Assembly (NCBI RefSeq): GCF_038967635.1
Contig: NZ_CP152413.1
Span: 3,534,001-3,598,000 of the forward strand
DNA length: 64,000 nt
Reading direction: 5' to 3'
DNA from: Bradyrhizobium sp. B124
GTDB taxonomy: Bacteria; Pseudomonadota; Alphaproteobacteria; Rhizobiales; Xanthobacteraceae
Below the pieces are notes generated by a model. The model made no database searches, was not told where the DNA came from, and worked only from the letters and a program-made list of their open reading frames with translations. A program made the translations under genes and the position numbers. Of the stretch, positions 1 to 9,042 are shown piece by piece. Position 1 is the stretch's first letter. Each line of letters opens with the position of its first letter.

Positions 1-504
1 CCGGGCGCGCAACGCGGCGTCCGCTTCGGCCACGAGCTCGAGCAACCCGCGATAGGGATCGCCCGGTATCCCGAGCACGGCAGCGAACGCAGGCTCGGTC
101 TTGAGGCCATCTGCCCGCAACTCGCTGACGGCTCGCCGCAGCCGTCCGGCATCAAGCGCGAGCAGCCGCCGCTCGACCTCGAAATGGATCCAGCCCTGCT
201 GCTGGTCGACTGGACGCAGGTCACCGAACAGTTCGAACGGCCAGCCATCCCACACAAAGCGGGCAATGGCCGGCCGCGTTCCCGTGGCCCATCGGTAGAG
301 CACGAAATCATCGGCCGATTGGTAGTGGGTCCAAACGATGTCCGCGAAAGCGTTCGGATCGGGCGCATGACAAACGATATCGATGTCGCTGCCCGGCACG
401 GCAATGCCGAGTGGCAGCGTTCAGACGATGCGGGAATCGAACGGCTTGAGCAGCTCCATCACGGCGGAGCTGGTGACGGCGGATGCATAGTGCCCGACAG
501 TCAT
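1..504 (-). pseudogene. DUF4269 nucleotidyltransferase-like gene, interrupted by a stop, 3' end outside window
   Basis: Read from an ATG at 504, the frame gives MTVGHY, MELLKPFDSRIV, a TGA at 423-421, then TLPLGIAVPGSDIDIVCHAP and a long intact stretch to the window edge. The PGSDIDIV segment is the metal-binding GSDxDxx signature of nucleotidyltransferase-fold DUF4269 proteins. Family members normally read VGTxPLG here, so a GGA glycine codon has probably become TGA. The remaining ~140 codons in the same frame show no other lesion, so the inactivation looks recent. The biological role of the family is unknown. A sequencing error at one base is the main alternative. The 225 bases up to aceA hold no gene I can support. 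Confidence 0.7.
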
Positions 505-729
505 CGCGTGGCGTGCCCTCGAGATCGCAGCGATGCAATAGCACGCTCGCGTGGAATGAGGGAACCTCGACAAGCCAGGCGAAGCCTGACGGGAACGGTC
601 TTGCAAACGCTACGGGGCGAATTCGACCGCGCCACCGTGGTCGAAATCGCCCCGCCAAACGAGCAGACAGGCGAGACTGCCGCGCAATCCCGCCTGTCCA
701 GCCGATGTCTAGATGACCTGTTCGATCGA

Positions 730-2358
730 TCAGCCGAACTGGTTCATCGTGTTGTGGACGCCGCCCGCCTTGAGGGCGGCCTCACCGGCGAAGTACTCCT
801 TGTGATCGTCGCCGATGTCGGATCCCGCCATGTTCTGATGCTTCGCACAGGCGATGCCCTGACGGATCTCCGCACGCTGCACGTTCTTGACGTAGCCGAG
901 CATGCCCTGGTCGCCGAAATACTCCTTCGCGAGATTGTCGGTCGACAGCGCAGCCGTGTGATAGGTCGGCAGCGTGATCAGGTGGTGGAAGATGCCGGCG
1001 CGCTTGGCCGAATCCGCCTGGAAGGTACGGATACGCTCGTCGGCTTCGATCGCCAGCGGCGTGCCGTCGTATTCCACCTTCATCAGTTCGGCGCGGTTGT
1101 ACTTGCTGACATCCTGGCCGGCTTCCTTCATCGCGTCGTAGACCTGCCAACGGAAGTTGAGCGTCCAGTTGAACGACGGCGAGTTGTTGTAGGCCAGCTT
1201 CGCGTTCGGAATGACCTTGCGGATGCGATCGACCATCGAGGCGATCTGCTCGATATGCGGCTTCTCGGTCTCGATCCACAGCAGGTCGGCGCCGTTCTGC
1301 AGCGAGGTGATGCAGTCGAGCACGCAGCGATCCGCACCGGTGCCGGGACGGAACTGGTAGAGATTGCTGGGCAGACGCTTCGGACGCATCATCTTGCCGT
1401 TCTGGTTGAGGATGACGTCGCCGTTGCGCGCATTGGCCGCCGTCACCTCCTCGCAGTCGAGGAAGCTGTTGTACTGGTCGCCGAGGTCGCCGGGCTTGTG
1501 GCTCACGGCGATCTGCTGCGTCAGGCCGGCACCGAGCGAGTCGGTACGGGTCACGATGATGCCGTCTTCGACGCCGAGCTCGAGGAATGCATGGCGGCAA
1601 GCGCGGATCTTCGCGATGAACACCTCGTGCGGCACGGTGACCTTGCCGTCCTGGTGGCCGCACTGCTTCTCGTCGGAGACCTGATTCTCGATCTGCAGGG
1701 CGCAGGCACCCGCCTCGATCATCTTCTTGGCGAGCAGGTAGGTCGCCTCGGCATTGCCGAAGCCGGCGTCGATGTCGGCGATAACGGGCACGACGTGGGT
1801 CTGGAAGTTGTCGATCTTCTCGATCAGCGCCTTTTCCTTGGCCTTGTCGCCTTCCTTGCGCGCCGCGTCGAGCGCGCGGAAGATGTCGTTGAGCTCACGC
1901 GAATCCGCCTGGCGCAGGAAGGTGTAGAGCTCTTCGATCAGCGCCGGCACCGAGGTCTTCTCGTGCATCGACTGGTCGGGCAGCGGTCCGAACTCGGAGC
2001 GCAGCGCAGCGATCATCCAGCCGGACAGATAGAGGTAACGGCGGTCGGTCGTGCCGAAGTGCTTCTTGACCGAGATCAGCTTCTGCTGGGCGATGAAGCC
2101 GTGCCAGCAGCCGAGCGACTGGGTGTACTTGGTGCTGTCGGCGTCATAGGCGGCCATGTCGGCGCGCATCAGCGCAGCCGTGTAGCGGGCGACATCCAGA
2201 CCGGTCTTGAAGCGGTTCTGCAGGCGCATGCGCGCCACGGCCTCGGCGGTGACGCCGTTCCAGGTGTCCTTGGTCTTGAGCAGCGCTTCGGCCGCCTCAA
2301 GCTCGCTCTGATACGAAGCCGGCCCCTGGATGCTGATCCCGCGCGGTTGGAAGTTCAT
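730..2358 (-). CDS. aceA: Isocitrate lyase (long, ~540-residue type)
   Basis: This 542-residue cytoplasmic enzyme splits isocitrate into glyoxylate and succinate, the first step of the glyoxylate shunt used during growth on acetate and other C2 or fatty-acid substrates. The catalytic loop KQCGHQ puts the active cysteine at residue 233. ADIDAGFGN (around 194-202), RTDSLGAG and the NNSPSFNW segment match the family. The length fits the long ICL class common in Bradyrhizobium and mycobacteria rather than the 430-residue enterobacterial form. The start is preceded by AAGGGA about ten bases upstream. The divergent neighbour is an ScfR/RamB-type regulator, and TTGTAAG-type sites lie between the two genes, so acetate- or acyl-CoA-responsive control is likely. 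Confidence 0.97.
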   Translation of the reverse strand: MNFQPRGISIQGPASYQSELEAAEALLKTKDTWNGVTAEAVARMRLQNRFKTGLDVARYTAALMRADMAAYDADSTKYTQSLGCWHGFIAQQKLISVKKHFGTTDRRYLYLSGWMIAALRSEFGPLPDQSMHEKTSVPALIEELYTFLRQADSRELNDIFRALDAARKEGDKAKEKALIEKIDNFQTHVVPVIADIDAGFGNAEATYLLAKKMIEAGACALQIENQVSDEKQCGHQDGKVTVPHEVFIAKIRACRHAFLELGVEDGIIVTRTDSLGAGLTQQIAVSHKPGDLGDQYNSFLDCEEVTAANARNGDVILNQNGKMMRPKRLPSNLYQFRPGTGADRCVLDCITSLQNGADLLWIETEKPHIEQIASMVDRIRKVIPNAKLAYNNSPSFNWTLNFRWQVYDAMKEAGQDVSKYNRAELMKVEYDGTPLAIEADERIRTFQADSAKRAGIFHHLITLPTYHTAALSTDNLAKEYFGDQGMLGYVKNVQRAEIRQGIACAKHQNMAGSDIGDDHKEYFAGEAALKAGGVHNTMNQFG

Positions 2359-2394
2359 GTCCGTGATCCCTTCGGTGACGAAATAACTGGTCTC

Positions 2395-2487
2395 TTTGTA
2401 AGGCCAGCCTCGCCGGGAGCTAGACCTGGCGCGGAAAACTTGTCATAACTTACAAGAAACCGATGTATTGTTGTAAGAATCTTACAA
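2395..2487. promoter_or_regulatory. Putative operator region between aceA and its XRE regulator
   Basis: The 144-base divergent intergenic region holds a near-perfect 17-base palindrome, TTGTAAGAATCTTACAA, at 2471-2487 (only the central base unpaired). It also has two half-sites with the same core: TTTGTAAGG at 2395-2403 and CTTACAAG at 2449-2456. The palindrome lies 15 bases before the regulator start, a position suited to autorepression. The half-sites lie closer to the aceA start. That the adjacent ScfR/RamB-like protein binds them is inferred from position and symmetry. Confidence 0.6.
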
Positions 2488-2502
2488 TTGATGGATTAGG
2501 CG

Positions 2503-3942
2503 ATGGTAACCTCAAGCGCCCGTTCCGTTTTCATGGGCCCGCGGCTGCGGCGGCTGCGGCGTGATCTCGGGCTGACCCAGGCCGACATGGCGGCCGATCT
2601 CGAAATCTCCGCCCCCTATGTCGCGCTGCTGGAACGCAATCAACGGCCGGTGACGGCGGATATGCTGCTTCGCCTTGCCCGGACCTACAAGATCGATCTG
2701 GCCGATCTCGCCGGCGACGGCGGCGCCGATCACACCGCGCGCATGCAGTCGGTTTTGAAGGAGCCGATGTTTGCCGACATCGACATCCCTGCGCTCGAGG
2801 TCAGCGACCTCGCGGTCAGCTATCCCGGAATGACCGAAGCGTTCCTGCGCCTCTATACCGCCTATCGCGAAGAGCAGCTGGCGCTGGCCGAGCGACGGGC
2901 GCCGGACCTGGTGGGTGGCGGGTCGCACCCGGGGCAGGAGAACTTTGACGCCAACGATCCCGTCGCGGAAGTCAGGCGATTTCTCGCCGCACGCCGCAAC
3001 AATTTCGCCAACCTCGACGATGCCGCCGAGCGGCTCGTCCATGAACCGGCCGGACCAGCCGGATTTATCGAGCGGCTTCGCGAGCGCCACAAGCTCCAGG
3101 TCCGATATCTGCCGCCTAACGTCATGCTCGGCTCGGTCAGGCGACTGGACCTCCATCGCAGGCAATTGCTGCTCGAGGACTCGCTCGATACCGCAGGCCT
3201 CAATTTCCAGTTGGCCAAGCAACTCGCCTATCTGGAACTGGAAGGCGAGATCGGCGCGGCGGTGGAAGACGGCAAGTTCACCAGCAAGAGCGCCGAGTTG
3301 CTGGCCCGCCGCGCACTCGCGGCCTATGCCGCGGCCGCGCTCATCATGCCGTATTCCGTGTTTGCCAAAGCGGTCGAGACGCGCCGTTACGATCTGGAGG
3401 CGCTGGCGCGCCAGTTCGGCACCAGCTTCGAGCAGACCGCGCACCGCGTCACGACCCTGCAGCGGCCGGGTCTCGAGAAGGTGCCATTCTTCCTGATCCG
3501 CGTCGATCCGGCCGGCAACATTTCCAAGCTGCTCGATGGTGCCGGCTTCCCGTTTGCGAAGCACGGCGGCGCCTGTCCACTATGGTCGGTCCACGATATC
3601 TTCAAGACGCCGCGCCAGATCGTCACGCAGTGGCTGGAATTGCCCGACGGCCAGCGGTTCTTCTCGATCGCCCGCACCGTGACCGCCGGCGGCGGCGCGT
3701 TCGGCGCCATCCGCGTCGAGCGGGCGATCGCGATCGGCTGCGCCGCCGAGCATGCGAGCCAGCTGATCTACACGCGCGACGGACAGGGGCCGAACGCGGA
3801 TGAGCCGACCCCGATCGGCGTCGCCTGCCGGGTCTGCCATCGCCCGCGATGCGCGGCGCGGTCGGCGCCTCCGATCGGACGCGAGATTCTTCCCGACGAT
3901 TTCCGAACCTCGAGCGTCCCGTTCGGCTTCTCGGCGGATTGA
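2503..3942 (+). CDS. XRE-family short-chain fatty acyl regulator (ScfR/RamB-like, DUF2083)
   Basis: This 479-residue regulator has an N-terminal lambda-repressor-like helix-turn-helix at about residues 12-68 (LRRDLGLTQADMA...SAPYVALLERNQRPVT). A middle region of the peptidase-like IrrE/DUF955 kind follows, then a C-terminal DUF2083-type domain ending in a cysteine-rich segment (CRVCHRPRC). Relatives such as RamB and PrpC regulators control acetate and propionate metabolism genes. Its position divergent from isocitrate lyase, with a palindrome in front of its own start, supports that role. An internal ATG at residue 11 just before the HTH is an alternative start. The ligand is not visible from sequence; an acyl-CoA is plausible. 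Confidence 0.88.
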   Translation: MVTSSARSVFMGPRLRRLRRDLGLTQADMAADLEISAPYVALLERNQRPVTADMLLRLARTYKIDLADLAGDGGADHTARMQSVLKEPMFADIDIPALEVSDLAVSYPGMTEAFLRLYTAYREEQLALAERRAPDLVGGGSHPGQENFDANDPVAEVRRFLAARRNNFANLDDAAERLVHEPAGPAGFIERLRERHKLQVRYLPPNVMLGSVRRLDLHRRQLLLEDSLDTAGLNFQLAKQLAYLELEGEIGAAVEDGKFTSKSAELLARRALAAYAAAALIMPYSVFAKAVETRRYDLEALARQFGTSFEQTAHRVTTLQRPGLEKVPFFLIRVDPAGNISKLLDGAGFPFAKHGGACPLWSVHDIFKTPRQIVTQWLELPDGQRFFSIARTVTAGGGAFGAIRVERAIAIGCAAEHASQLIYTRDGQGPNADEPTPIGVACRVCHRPRCAARSAPPIGREILPDDFRTSSVPFGFSAD

Positions 3943-3951
3943 CGAGATCGA

Positions 3952-5205
3952 TCACCCCTGCGGCCGGTTCGCGTCATACAGCACCCGCACGCGGATCGTG
4001 CCGTCAATGTCTTTCAAGTCGGCCAGCAGTCCCTCGCCCTCGCCGCCGACAACGTCGGTCTCGAGCACGACATAGCCGACTTCCGGATCGGTCTGCAGAT
4101 ATTGCGCCAGGATGTTGATCCCGTGCCGGGACACCGCGTCGTTGACCTGACGCATGACGCCCGGAACGTTGCGGTGAACATGGATGAAACGGGTGCCGGT
4201 CGGTCGCGCCGGCAATTGCACCTGCGGAAAATTCACCGCCCCGAAGGTCGACCCGACATCGGAATAATCGATCAGCTTGCGCGCAACTTCGCCGCCGATC
4301 CGGTCCTGCGCTTCTTCCGTCGAACCGCCGACATGCGGCGTGAGGATGACATTGGAGAGGCCCTGCAGCGGCGAGACAAAGCGCGCCTCGTTCGACACCG
4401 GCTCAACCGGAAACACGTCGACTGCGGCACCCGCCAGCCGGCCCTCACGCAGGGCGCTCGCCAGCGCATCGAGATCGACCACGGTGCCGCGCGAGTTGTT
4501 GATCAGATAGGCCTCGGGCTTCATCAGCCGGAGCTGAGCTGCGCCAATCATGTTGGCGGTGGTCGGCGTCTCCGGCACATGCAGCGATACGACGTCGCTC
4601 GCTGCGAGCAACGCGTCAAGCGATTCAGCGGGCTCGGTATTGCCGTGCCGGAGCTTGTCGGTCTGATCAATATAGACCACGCGCATACCCATGGCTTCGG
4701 CAAGGTTCGACAGCTGCGAGCCGATGTTGCCGTAGCCGACGATGCCCAGCGTCTTGCCGCGCACCTCACGGCTGCCTTCGGCGGACTTATCCCAGCCGCC
4801 GGCATGTGCGGAAACCGAACGCGGAAAGATCCGGCGGAACAGCATGACGATCTCGGCGATGGTCAGCTCCGCCACGCTGCGGGTGTTGGAGTATGGCGCG
4901 TTGAATACGGGTATTCCGAGCTTTCGCGCGGCGTCGAGATCCACCTGATTGGTGCCGACCGAAAAGCAGCCGACAACGAGCAATCGGTCGGCGGCTTCGA
5001 GGATTTCCGCGGTCAACTGGGTCCGCGACCGAATTCCCAGCATGTGGATGCCCGACAGCGCTTGCTTGAGCTCTTTGGACCCCAGCGCCTTGGGCAGGCG
5101 TTGCAACTCGGTATAGCCGTTGGCCTCGAACATCCGGACTGCGGAATCATTCACGCCCTCCAGCAGTAGCACGCGTATTTTGGTCTTGGGCAGCGACAGC
5201 ATCAT
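3952..5205 (-). CDS. serA: D-3-phosphoglycerate dehydrogenase (E. coli SerA type)
   Basis: The product oxidises 3-phosphoglycerate (and possibly 2-oxoglutarate) with NAD, the first step of serine synthesis in the cytoplasm. An N-terminal substrate domain contains GIRSRTQLT and GCFSVGTNQVDLDAA. A Rossmann domain follows with GIVGYGNIGSQ and the catalytic R...E...H set (NNSRGT, VDVFPVEP, TPHVGGST). A C-terminal ACT domain contains VHRNVPGVM. At ~417 residues it matches the E. coli enzyme. The frame stays open upstream to 5358 with another ATG at 5238, and no strong ribosome-binding site decides. I chose the start that aligns with the family (MLSLPKTKIRVLLLEG region). The ACT domain suggests serine feedback. 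Confidence 0.93.
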   Translation of the reverse strand: MMLSLPKTKIRVLLLEGVNDSAVRMFEANGYTELQRLPKALGSKELKQALSGIHMLGIRSRTQLTAEILEAADRLLVVGCFSVGTNQVDLDAARKLGIPVFNAPYSNTRSVAELTIAEIVMLFRRIFPRSVSAHAGGWDKSAEGSREVRGKTLGIVGYGNIGSQLSNLAEAMGMRVVYIDQTDKLRHGNTEPAESLDALLAASDVVSLHVPETPTTANMIGAAQLRLMKPEAYLINNSRGTVVDLDALASALREGRLAGAAVDVFPVEPVSNEARFVSPLQGLSNVILTPHVGGSTEEAQDRIGGEVARKLIDYSDVGSTFGAVNFPQVQLPARPTGTRFIHVHRNVPGVMRQVNDAVSRHGINILAQYLQTDPEVGYVVLETDVVGGEGEGLLADLKDIDGTIRVRVLYDANRPQG

Positions 5206-5580
5206 CAGGATCCGGGCTCGTGGGTTCGGGCAGGTCATGCACGAACGCAGTTTCGACGGATCAGGTGATAACATGGAAAACAATCGCGTCAGAAGCCGCC
5301 ATGGGCGGCGCACCCTGCGATTTCCGATGAAGTCCCCTCGATCTGAGCCTCGAGACACAGAGCGGGAGCCGATTCGGCCACTTTAGCCATATTCAACTCG
5401 CCGGCAGAGGCGCCGCTGCGGCTCCTGGGGCGTCGAACGCCTGCTCCTGCTCACCGGCCGGAGCTCTGCCATCCCATTCGTGCTCAGCTCGTCGCCGAGG
5501 GGCGTGTCCGGAGCGGCGGGTTCACTTCGCTGCTCCGGTGCCCGCAAGCCGGCCGCAGTCGCGGCTTGCATCTCACCTGC

Positions 5581-5949
5581 TCACTGGCAGGGATAGCGCC
5601 GGCCGTCCTTTGCCTGGAACGTATTCGACGCCGGATCGTACGAGCGATAGCGCTGGGCGCAAGACGTCGCGTGCTGCTGGGCGGTGGCAGCTTCCTGCTG
5701 CGCGGCGGCGTTGGCCGCACCGGCCGCAATGACGCCCCCGATCAGGCCACCGACCAGTCCGCCGACGGCAGCGCCCCCGCCATTGTCATAGCAAGACCCG
5801 TAACGGCACCAGACCTTCTCCGTCACTGCCGGCACCGCGGCCGCAACGCCGGCACCGTGCTGTAACGGAGCCGAAATCGCGGAGACGGAAAACACCACCG
5901 CACCGGTGGCGGCCATCAAAACGACTTTCAGAATGTGAGCGCTACGCAT
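5581..5949 (-). CDS. BA14K-family secreted protein
   Basis: This 122-residue protein has a signal peptide (residues 1-27, ending ...SAISA). A glycine-zipper stretch, GGLVGGLIGGVIAAGAANAA, sits at about 60-79 and may insert in or associate with a membrane. The C-terminal BA14K-type motif is CAQRYRSYDPASNTF with a terminal DGRRYPC. The family is common in Rhizobiales and includes Brucella immunoreactive and lectin-like proteins. The exact function is unknown. Four cysteines in the mature part suggest periplasmic disulfides. Confidence 0.85.
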   Translation of the reverse strand: MRSAHILKVVLMAATGAVVFSVSAISAPLQHGAGVAAAVPAVTEKVWCRYGSCYDNGGGAAVGGLVGGLIGGVIAAGAANAAAQQEAATAQQHATSCAQRYRSYDPASNTFQAKDGRRYPCQ

Positions 5950-6107
5950 CGTCTCTCCTGCTTCATTTCTGTGGGATGCAGGCCGGCGCCTGCGTCCCGA
6001 TTCTCCAAGTATGGATTGTGGGCTCGCCTGGTCGGACCGGACGACACCCGAACACGCGCGGCCGGTTACACTTCGCGCGTCAGCGTGGATTCACAGATGG
6101 GCGGAGT

Positions 6108-6518
6108 TCATTGACCGGCCGCATTCACGACACGGCAGAGGTTATCGCCGACACCTGGAGCCAATTGTCCGGGAGGCAAGATGAACGTCGCATCGACGCG
6201 GCTGCCTTTTCCGTCCTTGCGGACGACGACTTGCAACGTCTGTGGCCGGCCGGATCCGGTGGTCTCCTGCTGCGTGGTCACGGTGCCAAGCTTCTTGTCG
6301 ACGTTCACACCGACAAAGCCCTCGGCCAGAACGGCGCGCGACACCTTGTCGAGGGCAGCACCGGGATTGACCGACGGGAAGGTCATCCAGGTCTTGTGCG
6401 TCATGCCCGTTACCATCGGAACGCCGGTGCTCTGGACGTGATCTGCGCAGCTATCGGCCAACGCAGGTATGGACGAAAGAACCGTGAGCGCGAATACGCA
6501 AGTTATCCTTGTAAGCAT
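6108..6518 (-). CDS. Small secreted protein of unknown function
   Basis: This 136-residue protein has a clear Sec signal peptide (MLTRITCVFALTVLSSIPALA, cleavage near residue 21). Two cysteines in the mature part (CADHV near the start, LCRV near the end) could form a disulfide. The body reads like a compact alpha/beta domain (GFVGVNVDKKLGTVTTQQ, LQVVVRKDGKGSRVDATFILPPG). I do not recognise a named family. It is transcribed alone, upstream of the BA14K gene on the same strand. Confidence 0.7.
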   Translation of the reverse strand: MLTRITCVFALTVLSSIPALADSCADHVQSTGVPMVTGMTHKTWMTFPSVNPGAALDKVSRAVLAEGFVGVNVDKKLGTVTTQQETTGSGRPQTLQVVVRKDGKGSRVDATFILPPGQLAPGVGDNLCRVVNAAGQ

Positions 6519-6820
6519 GCCTTCATAACCCGTTTGAGTAGGTCGAAAGCATTTAGGCCAAATGGGCTATGAGTCCATGGACGGCATCGCATTCCGGATG
6601 GAGGCATTCGGATTGTGGCTAGCACGATCCGCGACTCGATTGCGTGATCTGGATATCTTTTTCGGAAATCGGATACTGAAGGGATCGCGAAGGAGAGCGC
6701 GGGCCGAACACAGCAAAGCTGTGCTAGTGTTGTGATGCGGTCTATGCGTGTGGCGGACGCCCTGAACGATGGACACTCGATCCCGATGAATCGGGTCATT
6801 TCGCGGACAGCAAACATCCG
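6519..6820. other. Intergenic region without a supported gene
   Basis: This is the divergent promoter region between the secreted protein and the AraC regulator. Its composition is more AT-rich than its surroundings. I see no open frame with family features and no strong hairpin. Confidence 0.5.
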
Positions 6821-7834
6821 ATGGTTGGGAATTTGATGGTCGAAGACATACTCGTTGCACCTCCGACACGATCGGGATCATCGTTTGAGGAGCTGCTGGA
6901 AATGCTTCAGCCGCACGGGATCAATGCGCACTCCTCGCCGCGGCCTGACGAATCGTTTCGCTGGCATGCGGATATTGCAATTGGGGCGGAAATTGATGTG
7001 GTGCGGGCGGAACTGTCTGCGGGTTGGGATTGGCACTATTCGTACGAGAGTACGTCGGGAGAACTCGCGATAAGCCTGCTGAATGCCGGCAAGGCCGAAA
7101 TGCGCATTGCGGGAAAGAGCGTGCAACGAACCCCCGCCGAGATCGCGATCGTGCCGCTTCCGACGATGCAGGCGCAGCGGGTCGAAGCGGTCGATGGACG
7201 ATACGCGAGCGTCACGCTCACCTTGCACACGGGCATGGTGACAAAGGTGCTGTCCGCGACGTTCGGGAGCACAGCGCTGGAAGACCTCAATCTGACACCG
7301 ATCGTCGATCTGTCGACCGGCGCCGGGCAGACCCTTCTTCAGCTTGTTCGTGCCAGCGCGACCGGCTTGTATGACGGCATCCTGGCGCGCTCTCCGAAAG
7401 CCAGCGCGCTGCTATCCGAGGCTGCGATCCAGCTCATCCTTGAGAACGTCCCGCATCGGCTGAGCGACCGGTTGAACCGCTACCCGCCGGATGCGCCGCC
7501 GCGTTACATTCGGCGGGCTGTCGAGTATATGCGGGCCAATCCTCATCTGCCGCTGACGATATCAGATATTGCCGCTACGGTTGGCGTCAGCAGCCGATTG
7601 CTGCAACTGGGCTTTCGCAAGATCTACGGCACGACGCCTGTCGCCTATCTGCGACAAATTCGGCTAGAGGCAATCCACGATGAGCTGTCGCGACCGGAGA
7701 ACATGCTCCCGATCAGCGAAGTTGCACTGAAGTGGGGCTTTACACATCTGGGCCGTTTCGCAGCGGTGTACCGCTCCGCATTTGGCCTCTATCCGTCCGA
7801 TACGGTGCGACGAGCCCGCGGGTTCTGCAGCTAA
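6821..7834 (+). CDS. AraC-family transcriptional regulator
   Basis: This 337-residue protein has an N-terminal AraC-binding-like (cupin) domain at about residues 20-190 and a C-terminal double helix-turn-helix at about 230-335. The second part shows the family pattern: YMRANPHLPLTISDIAATVGVSSRLLQLGFRK, then GTTPVAYLRQIRLEAI and WGFTHLGRFAAVYRSAFGLYPSDT. An ATG six codons later is an alternative start. No target gene lies next to it in a convincing way; the sugar ABC operon downstream is on the opposite strand and ends toward it. Confidence 0.88.
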   Translation: MVGNLMVEDILVAPPTRSGSSFEELLEMLQPHGINAHSSPRPDESFRWHADIAIGAEIDVVRAELSAGWDWHYSYESTSGELAISLLNAGKAEMRIAGKSVQRTPAEIAIVPLPTMQAQRVEAVDGRYASVTLTLHTGMVTKVLSATFGSTALEDLNLTPIVDLSTGAGQTLLQLVRASATGLYDGILARSPKASALLSEAAIQLILENVPHRLSDRLNRYPPDAPPRYIRRAVEYMRANPHLPLTISDIAATVGVSSRLLQLGFRKIYGTTPVAYLRQIRLEAIHDELSRPENMLPISEVALKWGFTHLGRFAAVYRSAFGLYPSDTVRRARGFCS

Positions 7835-7867
7835 GAGAGCCACTGTCGCGCTGAACGCCGCGGCAGA

Positions 7868-8959
7868 TCAGGAAATGGCCATCCCTGACGCCTTGTCGAA
7901 CAAATGCGTTCGCTCGAGATCGAGCGCGACGTCGATGACATGATCCGGCTCAGCGGCAACGCCGACCGGCATTTGCGCGGTGAACGCAAAGCCGGCGACG
8001 GTCCCGATCACCAGCGTGTGCGGCCCCAGCGGCTCCACGTCCTTCACGAGCAGCCGGACGCAAGAACCCGCCGGCGCGCCTTGCTGCAACACATGATCGG
8101 GCCGCACGCCGAGCACCACCGGCTTGCCGGCGCTGCCCGCATAGGCCGCCTCACGCGACTTCGGCACGCGCAACGCCGTGCCCGATGGCGCGGTGAAGGT
8201 GAGCGCGCCGTCGCGGGCGATGATTTCGCCATCGATGAAATTCATGCTGGGCGCGCCCATGAAGCCCGCGACGAACAGGTTGCTGGGCTTCTCGTAGATC
8301 GTGATCGGATCGGCCGCCTGCTCGATCCGGCCTCTGTTCATCACCACGACGCGATCGGCCATCGTCATGGCTTCGACCTGGTCGTGGGTGACATAGACGA
8401 TCGTCTTGGCGAGACGGCGATGCAGCGCCTTGATCTCGGTCCGCATCTCGATCCGGAGTTTGGCGTCGAGATTGGACAACGGCTCGTCGAACAGAAACAC
8501 GTCCGGGCTGCGCACGATGGCACGGCCGATCGCGACGCGCTGGCGCTGCCCGCCGGAAAGCTGCTTTGGCCGGCGTTGCAGGTATTGCTCCAGATCGAGG
8601 ACGCGCGCCACGTCATTGACGGCCTTCTCGATGCTGGCGCGCGATTCGCCCCGCACCTTCATGCCGTAACCAATGTTTTCGCCGACCGTCATGTGCGGAT
8701 AGAGCGCGTAGTTCTGGAACACCATCGCGCAATTGCGGAGGCCAGGGCGCAACTGCGTGACGTCGCGGTTGCCGATGCGGATGGTTCCGCTGGTGACGGC
8801 CTCCAGTCCTGCGATCATGCGCAATGTCGTGGTCTTGCCGCAGCCGGACGGGCCGACCAGCACGACAAACTCCTCGTCGGCCACGTTGAGGTCGAGCCCC
8901 TCGATGATCTTGTAGGGCCCGTATGCCTTGCTGACGTTCTCGATCTCGACGTGCGCCAT
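7868..8959 (-). CDS. Sugar ABC transporter ATP-binding protein (UgpC/MalK type)
   Basis: This 363-residue ATPase energises the importer encoded just upstream. Walker A is GPSGCGKTT, the signature is [10 protein letters not shown], Walker B is [15 protein letters not shown] and the switch histidine lies in YVTHDQ. The C-terminal ~120 residues form the TOBE/MOI-type regulatory domain of the CUT1 family. It is the last gene of the unit rbsD-like, rbsK-like, two permeases, binding protein, ATPase, and a stem-loop separates it from the binding-protein gene. Confidence 0.95.
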   Translation of the reverse strand: MAHVEIENVSKAYGPYKIIEGLDLNVADEEFVVLVGPSGCGKTTTLRMIAGLEAVTSGTIRIGNRDVTQLRPGLRNCAMVFQNYALYPHMTVGENIGYGMKVRGESRASIEKAVNDVARVLDLEQYLQRRPKQLSGGQRQRVAIGRAIVRSPDVFLFDEPLSNLDAKLRIEMRTEIKALHRRLAKTIVYVTHDQVEAMTMADRVVVMNRGRIEQAADPITIYEKPSNLFVAGFMGAPSMNFIDGEIIARDGALTFTAPSGTALRVPKSREAAYAGSAGKPVVLGVRPDHVLQQGAPAGSCVRLLVKDVEPLGPHTLVIGTVAGFAFTAQMPVGVAAEPDHVIDVALDLERTHLFDKASGMAIS

Positions 8960-8998
8960 GGAATCCTTTTCCGTCCTTTCGTCGACGGCTGGTCAAGC

Positions 8999-9026
8999 CC
9001 CGGATGACGCTCGCGCATCATCCGGG
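8999..9026 (-). promoter_or_regulatory. Stem-loop between binding-protein and ATPase genes
   Basis: CCCGGATGA at 8999-9007 pairs perfectly with TCATCCGGG at 9018-9026 around a 10-base loop. It sits 17 bases after the stop of the substrate-binding protein and has no T-run. An mRNA-stabilising or partly terminating hairpin that keeps the binding protein more abundant than the ATPase is the likely role, by analogy with malE/malF-type operons. Confidence 0.5.
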
Positions 9027-9042
9027 AGGTCTCACTGGAAAG

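Noticed and set aside
184..2448. 754-codon open frame on the plus strand over aceA
   Set aside because: It is antisense to isocitrate lyase. High-GC third positions leave the opposite strand open; the product is Val/Leu/Arg-rich with no family features.
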